Shown here: positions 1-6,668 of the stretch, one piece after another
Layout of the letters: each line of letters starts with the position of its first letter
Numbering within the stretch: the stretch's first letter is position 1
DNA from: Treponema sp.
Lineage (GTDB): Bacteria > Spirochaetota > Spirochaetia > Treponematales > Treponemataceae
NCBI GenBank assembly: GCA_024691265.1
Contig: JAILNT010000076.1
Span: 1-23,161, forward strand
Direction of reading: 5' to 3'
DNA length: 23,161 nucleotides
Made by a program: the position numbers and the translations under genes
Notes under the pieces: generated by a model
Databases searched by the model: none
The model's input: only the letters and a program-made list of their open reading frames with translations
What the model was told of the DNA's origin: nothing

Positions 1-825
1 GTAAACCAATTCACTTTTTTGAGAATTAGCTTTCGAAGTAACCTTCACAGCAGAAAAAGAACAAGGATTTCCTATTATAATACGTTGTGACTGTCTTCTT
101 TGAAGCTGCTTAATATCATTAGTGTGGGATATAAGCATTTCAGTAGAACCGTCAGCTGCAAGCTGATATCTTATTACTCTCGTATTTAAAAGATATGTTA
201 TGCCGTTTTTAGCTGTAAAAGTAAATGCAACGCGAGAAAGTGCATCAGGTTTATTCTTTCCATTTGCAATATTAAGTGGCAATGCAATAGATATACTGTC
301 TATTCTATTTTCAGAAACAGTTGCAGAACAATGCACTCCAGCTTTATCAGCGAACTGAATAACCTGCCCTACTGCAATATTCTTTGTAGATGTAACAACA
401 AAATCTTTACGATAAAAGCGTTCCATCTTTTCTTTCAAAGTAAAAAGAACTGCGATATGCTTGGCACGCTTTCCAGATTTCGACAATTCATTATAGATTT
501 CCTTAAACAAAGAATCAAAATCATCTGCATTCTGAACCGCATAAATTATGTTAACATTATTATGTGTACGACATATATCTATTAACAATTCTCTTTCATC
601 TTTTGTAAGACTCGCATCTTTTGTTATAGTGCGGATATCTTTTATAGATGTCGGCTTCTTTTTCTGAGCTTCAATCCATTCTTTCGTAAGATGCTTTTTC
701 TGCATCGAATGAACAATTACATATATACCGGCTAAGATAGCAAGAATTATCGCACCGATTATAAATACTATTATAAATTCTCCACTTTGTCTTGCTCCTA
801 AAGGCGAGCCAGGGTCATAATTCAT
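1..825 (-). CDS. Membrane-anchored PilZ-domain protein (3' end missing)
   Basis: The frame is open from an ATG at 825 to the window edge (275 residues seen, C-terminus cut off). One hydrophobic segment lies at about residues 17-38, preceded by a short N-terminus. A charged region follows, then a beta-rich region, and at residues 244-248 the motif RQSQR, which fits the RxxxR signature that opens a PilZ domain and binds cyclic di-GMP. The rest of the PilZ domain is outside the window. PilZ proteins of this layout (YcgR-like) adjust motility or export in response to cyclic di-GMP, and the position at the end of the flagellin/cap cluster fits a motility role. The ATG overlaps the stop of the upstream gene (ATGA at 825-822), and a GGAG lies 8 bases upstream, so translational coupling is likely. 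The domain call rests on RxxxR and context; the exact function is inferred. Confidence 0.75.
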   Translation of the reverse strand, partial: MNYDPGSPLGARQSGEFIIVFIIGAIILAILAGIYVIVHSMQKKHLTKEWIEAQKKKPTSIKDIRTITKDASLTKDERELLIDICRTHNNVNIIYAVQNADDFDSLFKEIYNELSKSGKRAKHIAVLFTLKEKMERFYRKDFVVTSTKNIAVGQVIQFADKAGVHCSATVSENRIDSISIALPLNIANGKNKPDALSRVAFTFTAKNGITYLLNTRVIRYQLAADGSTEMLISHTNDIKQLQRRQSQRIIIGNPCSFSAVKVTSKANSQKSELVY

Positions 826-1424
826 TTAATATCTCCAGTTGCAGTACATGTAGATGCGATAGCTCTCATACGAGGACTTATTTCATATTCAGCTAAATCA
901 CCGGTTGTCACAGTATCCTTGTCTTTAAGAGCATTCTCAAAATCAGCAAGAATAGGTGAAAAATCGGCAAAAAAATCTTTTACACTCATACCATCAATAG
1001 TCATTTTACCATACTTTTCGGGAAATAAGTTAGAAAGATTTACAATATGACAAAATCTATCTATTTCATCAGCAACATTTCTTATTATAACACCCACTTC
1101 GCTATCTTTTCCAGATTGAAGTTCAACAGGAACCTGTTCAAGCTTATCAGCTGCATCAGAAAATTTAGAAGCTAAATCTATAAAAGAAGCCTGAATTTCA
1201 TTCTCACTAACAACTGAAAGTTTAATATTATTAATTCCCTCTAAACTCATTGCAAAAACACTATCCATATCTTCAGGCTTTACAACAGTATCATTTATAA
1301 CAATATTAACAGTAGTTGCATTATTAGCAGCAAATTCTTTTTCTAAAGAAGAAAGAACATCTCCAACAGTTTTTTCACTTTCAAGCGTTATATCTATCTT
1401 TTCACCATTTATAAAAAGCTCCAT
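822..1424 (-). CDS. Unrecognised protein between fliD and the PilZ gene
   Basis: A 200-residue acidic protein with no signal peptide or membrane segment. I do not recognise a named family. Residues 1-72 read like a small alternating beta/alpha/beta fold (MELFINGEKI, an amphipathic helix at about 18-32, then two strands), loosely resembling a ubiquitin-like beta-grasp. Residues 75-170 look mostly helical. An ATG 12 bases upstream (1436) is in frame, but AAGGA abuts it directly. The ATG at 1424 has GGAG six bases upstream, so I use that start. The gene lies 60 bases after fliD and overlaps the PilZ gene by four bases, so it is probably co-transcribed with both. The slot just after fliD is often filled by filament chaperones (FliS, FliT), so a cap- or flagellin-chaperone role is possible but only inferred from position. 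Confidence 0.85.
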   Translation of the reverse strand: MELFINGEKIDITLESEKTVGDVLSSLEKEFAANNATTVNIVINDTVVKPEDMDSVFAMSLEGINNIKLSVVSENEIQASFIDLASKFSDAADKLEQVPVELQSGKDSEVGVIIRNVADEIDRFCHIVNLSNLFPEKYGKMTIDGMSVKDFFADFSPILADFENALKDKDTVTTGDLAEYEISPRMRAIASTCTATGDIK

Positions 1425-1484
1425 TATTTTCTCCATTCCTTATTATATTGTTTTCAGACCAAGCTTTCCATTTTTATAAAACTA

Positions 1485-3689
1485 TTAATTATTATTTCGG
1501 TTAAATGAATTAGAAATTGAATCAGATTGAGATTGAAGACTGTTTAAAGTTCCTTCCATCTGAGAATATTTCTGCTTAAGTTCAGATTCTTTAGATGCAA
1601 GCTGAGCTTCCAATGAACTGATTTTCTTTTTAGAGCTTTCAATTCTACTTTCAAGAGTCTTTGTTCTGCTAGCAATAAGACCACCTGTTTGAACCCATGC
1701 TCCAAGCTGTTTATCAATAAGATATCCAATCCCAGAATCTATTATCAAATCTCCATCACTATCATAACCAAAAAGATTCTTTATACTATCAAGATTATTT
1801 TCGATACTACTATCAAGCTTCTTCTCATCTACTTCAAGATAACCTCTCATCTGGCTTGCATTATAGCTTCCTGAACTACCAGAAGCATTTGTAGAAATAC
1901 CAATTTGAGAAAGCATTGTTATTTCAGCATCATCACTATAGCGATAACTACCTGAAACAGCCTGTTGCAAAGCAGATTTTCCACTTGTAAGAGCATAATC
2001 TGACTGAAATATACCAAGCTTCTTAGTCTCTGCTTCTTTTTCATCAGCAGTAAGATATTCTAGCTCAGCAATAAGTTCAGGTTTATTTTGAGAAACAATA
2101 TTCATTTCTGCAATTGCCTGATTATATTTACCAATAAAAGTAATTAAAGTATCTTTTGCAGATTCCGTATCAGGCTTTACAGTAATCGTAGCAGTTTTTT
2201 CTGTTTTATCTGCAATATGCAAAGTTATATGAGGAACTACATCATCTATATCATTTGTAGGACGTGAAATCATAATTCCTTCATATTTAAAAAGAGCATC
2301 AGAAGCTCTGTCTATAGCATGAGCAGGTTCATAAGCCAATTCTACAGACTTATCGATAGCCGTAGGACTTGTCATTGTAACAGTTTTCCCAGTATTTCTA
2401 TTTCGAATTACAAGAGAAACAGCGTCAGGATAGTCTTTAGTAGAAATAGTAATTTCTCTTTCCCCATTCTGACCATTTTTCGGAAATTTTGATAAATCAA
2501 GAGGAATTTCACTTCCATCAGCATTCTTTACAAAAACAACAGAATCATCTTCTATTACAACAGGTTTCTGTTCTGTTACTTCACTTTCCGCCTCTGCAAC
2601 AATTTCTTCGTCATTTTCCATCTTGTACAAAGCTGGATTTGTCAAACTATTGTGAATAGTAACACCCTTAAATGTTATATCTCCTGCTGGCGGGATATCA
2701 GGCTCTGTAAATGTTGCAGGTTCATCTGCTTCATCAGGATTTTTTTCCGCTTTTGCCTCATTATCAGAAGGGATATCTTTTATATTACCCTCTGTATTTG
2801 CAGGATTTTCTTTAACAGTTTCCTTATTATCAGAAATATTACTATCATCTTCTTTTATATCAAGATAAAAAGTTACTTCTGTATTATTTGAATCTTTATC
2901 TTCAGATTTAGGAATTGCAACCTCAAAGCCAGCTCTAGGAGGAACTGTAATAAAGCCCTCTTCTTCCTTTACATCTTCAAGAGATATTTCTTTTACTCCC
3001 TGTTCAAGCTGCTCATTATCTGTCACAGACTTAAATTCACTTGTTGAAGTTGCAAAAGTAACAATCTCAGGTCCAGACTCCTTTAGCATTCCTGTATCGA
3101 AAGCATACTGTAGAGCATCGTCTTTAAAAACAAGTCTGTTATCTTTTCCAGTTTGTAAAGATTCAAGAAGTAATGCCTGAGTATCAGAACTTACATTTAC
3201 AAGAGAAGCCTTTATATTTTTTCCACCACGCTTATTTAATGAAGTTACAAAATCAGAAAGTTTTCCACCCTTCCAATTCATGCGGACAGTTTTTTCACCT
3301 ACAACATAGGTATAAGTTCCGGCTGGCACTGTAGCTTTTTTATCAGTTTCTTCTGAAAGAAATCTATCTGCCTTAGCCGGATTCATAACATCAACTTTAA
3401 AAGAATTAAAGGAAGCTTCCCTGCCGGCTTCTGCCGTAATTGCATTTTCTTCTGTAGAAGAAGCTATCTTGTTATTAAAAGGATTTTCAAAAGAATATAA
3501 AGTTTTTGCACTAGAACGCAAATCGCTTAATTTTTGATTTACATCACGCCAAGCAGCCTGTTGTGTCTGATAAGATTCAAGAGTGGCTTGTTCCCTTGTT
3601 AAAGGAATACGTTCCACTTTCATAAGGCCCTCTACGGTTTCATTGGTCCTATATTTATTACTAACACCTGGTATGCTGATATCGGCCAT
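1485..3689 (-). CDS. fliD: FliD, flagellar hook-associated protein 2 (filament cap)
   Basis: FliD caps the growing filament and folds exported flagellin subunits into it. Here the filament would lie in the periplasm. The N-terminal FliD domain spans about residues 10-115 (start MADISIPGVSNKYRTNETVE, then a heptad-rich helix). The C-terminal FliD domain spans about 455-715, with FKYEGIMISRPTNDI, KYNQAIAEMN and SQIGISTN typical of the family. It ends in a coiled coil (about 674-725). At 734 residues it is longer than enteric FliD (about 470). Much of the extra length is an acidic low-complexity stretch (about 278-330 and 358-382) rich in Asp, Glu, Asn and Pro. The start has no clear Shine-Dalgarno: GGGGACGGA precedes the ATG, with only a weak GGA at usable distance. 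The gene lies 149 bases downstream of flaG and probably has its own promoter. Confidence 0.95.
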   Translation of the reverse strand: MADISIPGVSNKYRTNETVEGLMKVERIPLTREQATLESYQTQQAAWRDVNQKLSDLRSSAKTLYSFENPFNNKIASSTEENAITAEAGREASFNSFKVDVMNPAKADRFLSEETDKKATVPAGTYTYVVGEKTVRMNWKGGKLSDFVTSLNKRGGKNIKASLVNVSSDTQALLLESLQTGKDNRLVFKDDALQYAFDTGMLKESGPEIVTFATSTSEFKSVTDNEQLEQGVKEISLEDVKEEEGFITVPPRAGFEVAIPKSEDKDSNNTEVTFYLDIKEDDSNISDNKETVKENPANTEGNIKDIPSDNEAKAEKNPDEADEPATFTEPDIPPAGDITFKGVTIHNSLTNPALYKMENDEEIVAEAESEVTEQKPVVIEDDSVVFVKNADGSEIPLDLSKFPKNGQNGEREITISTKDYPDAVSLVIRNRNTGKTVTMTSPTAIDKSVELAYEPAHAIDRASDALFKYEGIMISRPTNDIDDVVPHITLHIADKTEKTATITVKPDTESAKDTLITFIGKYNQAIAEMNIVSQNKPELIAELEYLTADEKEAETKKLGIFQSDYALTSGKSALQQAVSGSYRYSDDAEITMLSQIGISTNASGSSGSYNASQMRGYLEVDEKKLDSSIENNLDSIKNLFGYDSDGDLIIDSGIGYLIDKQLGAWVQTGGLIASRTKTLESRIESSKKKISSLEAQLASKESELKQKYSQMEGTLNSLQSQSDSISNSFNRNNN

Positions 3690-3724
3690 ATAATTCCGTC
3701 CCCGCCTTATTTATTCTGCAGTGT

Positions 3725-3753
3725 ATTATATAACATCAAGCATTATTTTTTAA
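3725..3753 (-). promoter_or_regulatory. Candidate sigma-70 promoter for fliD
   Basis: On the minus strand TTAAAA and a perfect TATAAT are 17 bases apart, placing transcription start near 3718, about 29 bases before the fliD ATG. The -35 is a poor match; the call rests on the -10 and its position. Upstream, after flaG, a short AT-only hairpin (arms 3799-3803 and 3808-3812) followed by a run of T on the minus strand could be a weak terminator. Confidence 0.4.
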
Positions 3754-3838
3754 GTCTGTCTATACGTTTTTTATATATTTATTTTCAACAGAAAAAAAAT
3801 ATTGCAAAATATAAGAACACACTGCAAAAAAAGATATT

Positions 3839-4231
3839 TTATACTGTTTTATCAAATATCAGTCCAAGAGCTTTTTCAACCCTTGTCTGAATTTTCTGAG
3901 AATCTGTAGAAGGTATCTCTTTTATTACTTTATCGGTTTTTGGATCTACAATTTCAACTATTAAGCCAAATTCTTTATCAACACTAAATTGAAATTTTCG
4001 TCCCATAATATTAGCGGAAACTTCTTGAGCAATTCTCGCCTGTTCATTGCTCTTAGCCATATTTTGAGCAAGAGTTTGAACTACCTCAGCAGAGTCTCTG
4101 ACCAAAGGTTTTACAGTTACTACATCAGTTTGTTTTGAAGAAGTACTGTTTGAAGTTTTTGAAGATAATCTGCGTTTGGAGTTGTCTGCATTACTTGATG
4201 AAATACGACCGTATTCATTAATTGTATTCAT
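3839..4231 (-). CDS. flaG: FlaG family flagellar protein
   Basis: A 130-residue protein. The first 50 or so residues are Ser/Asn/Lys-rich and probably disordered. The C-terminal half is a recognisable FlaG domain with FQFSVDKEFGLIVEIVDPKT and IKEIPS. FlaG proteins influence filament length or stability in other bacteria; the biochemical role is not settled. A longer reading frame starts at 4294, but its first part translates a terminator hairpin. The ATG at 4231 has AGGAGG ten bases upstream and is the convincing start. The gene sits between flaB (4345-5199) and fliD. An intrinsic terminator of flaB ends right at its Shine-Dalgarno, so flaG is probably expressed by read-through. Confidence 0.9.
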   Translation of the reverse strand: MNTINEYGRISSSNADNSKRRLSSKTSNSTSSKQTDVVTVKPLVRDSAEVVQTLAQNMAKSNEQARIAQEVSANIMGRKFQFSVDKEFGLIVEIVDPKTDKVIKEIPSTDSQKIQTRVEKALGLIFDKTV

Positions 4232-4250
4232 ATGAGAACTTCCTCCTAAA

Positions 4251-4288
4251 AAAAATAAACAGAAAGGGGGCGCACCCCATCTGTTTAT
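4251..4288 (-). terminator. Intrinsic terminator of flaB, abutting the flaG RBS
   Basis: ATAAACAG (4255-4262) and CTGTTTAT (4281-4288) form a perfect 8-bp stem, with an inner GGGG/CCCC stem. On the minus strand the hairpin is followed by eight Ts that run into AGGAGG of flaG. Confidence 0.85.
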
Positions 4289-4298
4289 CGTCACTTTT

Positions 4299-4333
4299 GG
4301 CTAAAAAGATAACATCCAGAAATCTTTTTAGCC
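4299..4333 (-). other. Second hairpin directly after the flaB stop
   Basis: A perfect 12-bp inverted repeat, GGCTAAAAAGAT (4299-4310) and its complement (4322-4333), with an 11-base loop, begins 11 bases after the flaB stop codon. It is not followed by a T-run on the minus strand. It may stabilise the 3' end of the flagellin mRNA rather than terminate transcription; this is inferred. Confidence 0.7.
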
Positions 4334-4344
4334 TGATTATTTCA

Positions 4345-5199
4345 CTAGCGGAGCAATGAAAGAACGTTCTGAGACTGAGTATTTGCCTGTGCAAGCATTG
4401 CTGTTCCAGACTGTGTGAGAATCTGGTTCTTTGTGTACTCAACCATCTCAGATGCCATATCAGTATCACGGACACGAGATTCAGCTGACTGAAGGTTCTC
4501 TGCAGCAATTCCAAGACCCTTTGAAGCAACTTCAAAGCGGTTCTGATATGCGCCCAAATCAGCACGCTGCTTATTGATTGATTTCAAAGCTTCATCGATA
4601 GTTCCGATTGCTGTATTTGCACTTTCTGGAGTAGATACTGACAAAGGAGTACCAGTTCCCTGTGAGTCTCTCAAACCAAGAGCAGAAGCTGTCATTGTTC
4701 CAATATAAAGTGTTACATTCTGATCCATATTGGCACCAACATGCAACTGCATTACTCTACCTGATGTAGAATCCTGTGCAAAAGCACCTGTCAACATATT
4801 CATTCCATTGAACTGAGCCTGGCTAGCTACGCGGTCAACTTCAGCAACAAGCTGAGAAACCTCAACCTGAATCTGCATACGATCTTCATCTGAATAAATA
4901 CCGTTAGCAGACTGAACAGAAAGTTCACGAACACGCTGGAGAATGTCTGTTGTCTCCTGCAAGTATCCTTCTGTTGTCTGGATAAAAGAAATACCATTCT
5001 GAACGTTTCTATTTGCCTGATTTAATCCACGAATCTGGCTACGCATCTTTTCAGATACTGCAAGACCAGATGCATCATCTCCAGCACGATTGATTTTCTC
5101 GCCAGAGCTGAGCTTTTCCATATTTCCTGAGAGTTCGTTGTTTGAAAGTCCAAGAGTGCGGTTTGCAAACATTGAACTCATGTTGTGGTTAATAATCAT
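4345..5199 (-). CDS. flaB: FlaB-type core flagellin (copy A)
   Basis: A 284-residue periplasmic-filament core subunit. It starts MIINHNMSSMFANRTLG and ends QSQNVLSLLR, the conserved D0/D1 ends of spirochete FlaB proteins. Only a short variable centre lies between the helical D1 halves, so there is no large outer D2/D3 domain, as usual for spirochete core flagellins. There is no signal peptide, as expected for type III flagellar export. A reading frame begins 27 bases earlier (5226), but GGAGGG lies inside that extension, 7 bases before the ATG at 5199, so 5199 is the start. The protein is closely similar to the neighbouring flagellin at 5608-6468 over its whole length, so the pair is a tandem duplication. 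It has its own promoter and terminator. Which of FlaB1, FlaB2 or FlaB3 it matches cannot be told by eye. Confidence 0.96.
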   Translation of the reverse strand: MIINHNMSSMFANRTLGLSNNELSGNMEKLSSGEKINRAGDDASGLAVSEKMRSQIRGLNQANRNVQNGISFIQTTEGYLQETTDILQRVRELSVQSANGIYSDEDRMQIQVEVSQLVAEVDRVASQAQFNGMNMLTGAFAQDSTSGRVMQLHVGANMDQNVTLYIGTMTASALGLRDSQGTGTPLSVSTPESANTAIGTIDEALKSINKQRADLGAYQNRFEVASKGLGIAAENLQSAESRVRDTDMASEMVEYTKNQILTQSGTAMLAQANTQSQNVLSLLR

Positions 5200-5242
5200 A
5201 ATAAATGCCCTCCATGTTCTATACATAAATCTTCTTGATTTA
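5200..5242 (-). promoter_or_regulatory. flaB copy A leader: RBS with CsrA-like site and hairpin
   Basis: The leader reads ACATGGAGGGC (minus strand, GGAGGG at 5213-5208), so the Shine-Dalgarno sits inside a sequence very close to the CsrA consensus (ACAnGGAnG). Just upstream is a small hairpin, TAAATC/GATTTA with a 5-base loop (5226-5242). Both features fit translational repression by the CsrA encoded at 11220-11450, by analogy with other flagellin mRNAs. Confidence 0.5.
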
Positions 5243-5261
5243 CGCCTGTCTGTGCGGGCAG

Positions 5262-5293
5262 AATATCGGTTTTTGCGCCCCCGATTCTGTTTA
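5262..5293 (-). promoter_or_regulatory. Candidate sigma-28-like promoter of flaB copy A
   Basis: On the minus strand TAAA (5293-5290) is followed after 20 bases by CCGATATT (5269-5262), the same -10 block as upstream of the other flaB. The spacer is three bases longer than in the other two such promoters in the window, so the -35 assignment is doubtful. The -10 lies about 63 bases before the ATG. Confidence 0.45.
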
Positions 5294-5511
5294 TCCTTTA
5301 CAGCAGGAATAGTCCGTCATATTATTTAGCTTTTTTTAATGACAAACCGTTCATACTGTCACAAAACAGAAAAAAAGAAGATACATGGAATGCACTTGTT
5401 TTCAAAGAACTCATAATACAAATTAACAAATTAAGCTGTATTACAGTTCAAAGTATACACCGATATATAAAATTTGAAAAGTAGAAAAGATAAAAAAAAT
5501 GCTAAAGTTTT
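5294..5511. other. AT-rich spacer between the two flagellin genes
   Basis: Together with its flanks this is a 408-base stretch without a gene (5200-5607). Beyond the flaB promoter on one side and the terminator of the upstream flaB on the other, I see only AT-rich sequence with no reading frame, RNA gene or convincing repeat. Confidence 0.6.
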
Positions 5512-5595
5512 TGAAATATTAAAAAAAATAATAAAAAAAGGCACAAAAACAGTCAGCAACACGGCCCAAAAATGAATTCAAGCCGGTTACTGACT
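5512..5595 (-). terminator. Intrinsic terminator of flaB copy B
   Basis: GTCAG plus CGGC (5552-5565) pairs with GCCG plus CTGAC (5582-5594) in a stem of about 13 bp with one G-U pair and one bulge. Long T-rich runs follow on the minus strand (5512-5549). It lies 13 bases beyond the flaB stop. Confidence 0.85.
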
Positions 5596-5607
5596 ATTAG
5601 TACACTA

Positions 5608-6468
5608 CTATCTCAAGAGAGAAAGTACGTTCTGAGACTGTGAGTTAGCCTGTGCAAGCATAGCTGTTCCAGCCTGAGAAAGAATCTGATCTCTTGTGAA
5701 GTCTACCATCTGGCTTGCCATATCTGTATCGCGGATACGAGATTCAGCAGCCTGTAAGTTTTCACTTGAAACGCCCAAGCCCTTTACAGCATGTTCGAGG
5801 CGGTTCTGATATCCACCAAGGTCTGCACGCTGCTTGTTAATCTTCTTGAGAGCCTCATCGAGTGTACCGATTGCGCGGTTGGCATCTTCTGGTGTTGTCA
5901 AAGCAATAATCTGTTCTGATCCAGCATCGCGAACTCCGAGAGCTGTAGCAGTCATTGTTCCAATATACACCTGTACACGCTGATCCATGTTTGCTCCGAT
6001 GTGGAACCACATTGATGCTGTAACAGAGTTTTCGCCAGAGGACTGTGCGAAACGTCCGGTCAGCATATTCATGCCGTTAAACTGGGCCTGAGATGCAATG
6101 CGGTCAACTTCAGCAACGAGCTGAGAAACCTCAACCTGAATCTGCATACGATCTTCGTCAGTATAGATACCGTTTGATGACTGAACTGCCAATTCACGAA
6201 CACGCTGAACGATATCAGTTGTTTCCTGAAGATATCCTTCTGTTGTCTGGATAAAGCTGATTCCGTTTTCTGCGTTTTCTGCAGCCTGGTTCAAGCCGCG
6301 GATCTGGCTGCGCATCTTTTCAGATACTGCGAGTCCTGAAGCATCGTCGCCTGAACGATTGATTTTCTCACCAGATGTGAGTTTTTCCATATCCTTCTGT
6401 ACTGAGCCGTTTGTAACGCCAAGAGTACGATTTGAGAACATAGCTGACATGTTGTGGTTGATGACCAT
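5608..6468 (-). CDS. flaB: FlaB-type core flagellin (copy B)
   Basis: A 286-residue core flagellin with the conserved ends MVINHNMSAMFSNRTLG and SQSQNVLSLLR, and the family stretches EKINRSGDDASGLAVSEKM and QVEVSQLVAEVDRIASQAQF. The central variable part is short (about residues 140-200), with no outer domain and no signal peptide, so it is exported through the flagellar type III apparatus and assembled in the periplasmic filament. GGAGG lies 8 bases before the ATG. It is very similar to the flagellin at 4345-5199 and differs mainly around residues 18-27, 145-160 and 190-205. It is the first gene of the filament cluster, with a long 5' leader, its own sigma-28-like promoter and its own terminator. 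Two tandem paralogues fit the multi-FlaB filaments known in treponemes. Confidence 0.96.
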   Translation of the reverse strand: MVINHNMSAMFSNRTLGVTNGSVQKDMEKLTSGEKINRSGDDASGLAVSEKMRSQIRGLNQAAENAENGISFIQTTEGYLQETTDIVQRVRELAVQSSNGIYTDEDRMQIQVEVSQLVAEVDRIASQAQFNGMNMLTGRFAQSSGENSVTASMWFHIGANMDQRVQVYIGTMTATALGVRDAGSEQIIALTTPEDANRAIGTLDEALKKINKQRADLGGYQNRLEHAVKGLGVSSENLQAAESRIRDTDMASQMVDFTRDQILSQAGTAMLAQANSQSQNVLSLLR

Positions 6469-6474
6469 AGTTTT

Positions 6475-6487
6475 TTCCTCCGTGGAA
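6475..6487 (-). promoter_or_regulatory. CsrA-like hairpin over the RBS of flaB copy B
   Basis: On the minus strand TTCC and GGAA close a 5-base loop ACGGA. The GGA in the loop and the Shine-Dalgarno GGAGG overlap, the arrangement known for CsrA-repressed leaders. The stem is only 4 bp, so this is a candidate site. Confidence 0.5.
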
Positions 6488-6521
6488 TATATACAAGCAA
6501 AATCCTTTTTGCCTGTTTGTG

Positions 6522-6560
6522 AAAGATTACTGCATATTACAAGGCTACACCGTAATCTTT
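6522..6560 (-). promoter_or_regulatory. Hairpins in the flaB copy B leader
   Basis: AAAGATTAC (6522-6530) and GTAATCTTT (6552-6560) form a perfect 9-bp inverted repeat around a 21-base loop. A second ATTAC (6536-6540) could pair with the same GTAAT, so two exclusive folds are possible. The site lies within the 155-base leader predicted from the promoter. Confidence 0.45.
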
Positions 6561-6622
6561 TACATCGAAGATTTGAAAATGATTCTTCAACGAAGTCACA
6601 TATTCATAATCTTTCATTAATA

Positions 6623-6651
6623 AATATCGGTGACGGTATTCATATTCTTTA
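6623..6651 (-). promoter_or_regulatory. Sigma-28-like promoter of flaB copy B
   Basis: TAAAG, then CCGATATT starting 17 bases after TAAA (minus strand). This closely follows the flagellar sigma-28 pattern TAAA-N15-GCCGATAA, read here with one extra spacer base. It begins 18 bases after the rdgB stop and predicts a leader of about 150 bases. The same arrangement precedes flgN. Confidence 0.65.
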
Positions 6652-6668
6652 ACCGTTTTTTTTTATTT

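Noticed and set aside
2652..2891. Plus-strand frame opposite fliD
   Set aside because: It mirrors the acidic low-complexity part of fliD; Cys/Phe/Ile-rich shadow without start signals.
4232..4294. A 21-residue N-terminal extension of FlaG
   Set aside because: It would translate the flaB terminator hairpin; AGGAGG sits properly only before the ATG at 4231.
5200..5226. A 9-residue extension of the flagellin (starting MYRTWRAFI)
   Set aside because: The Shine-Dalgarno GGAGGG lies inside it, and FlaB proteins start at M-I/V-INHN.
4345..6468. The two flagellins as a recombining repeat or phase-variation cassette
   Set aside because: Both copies are full length with separate promoters, RBSs and terminators, and no inverted orientation or partial silent copy is present; a plain tandem duplication explains them.
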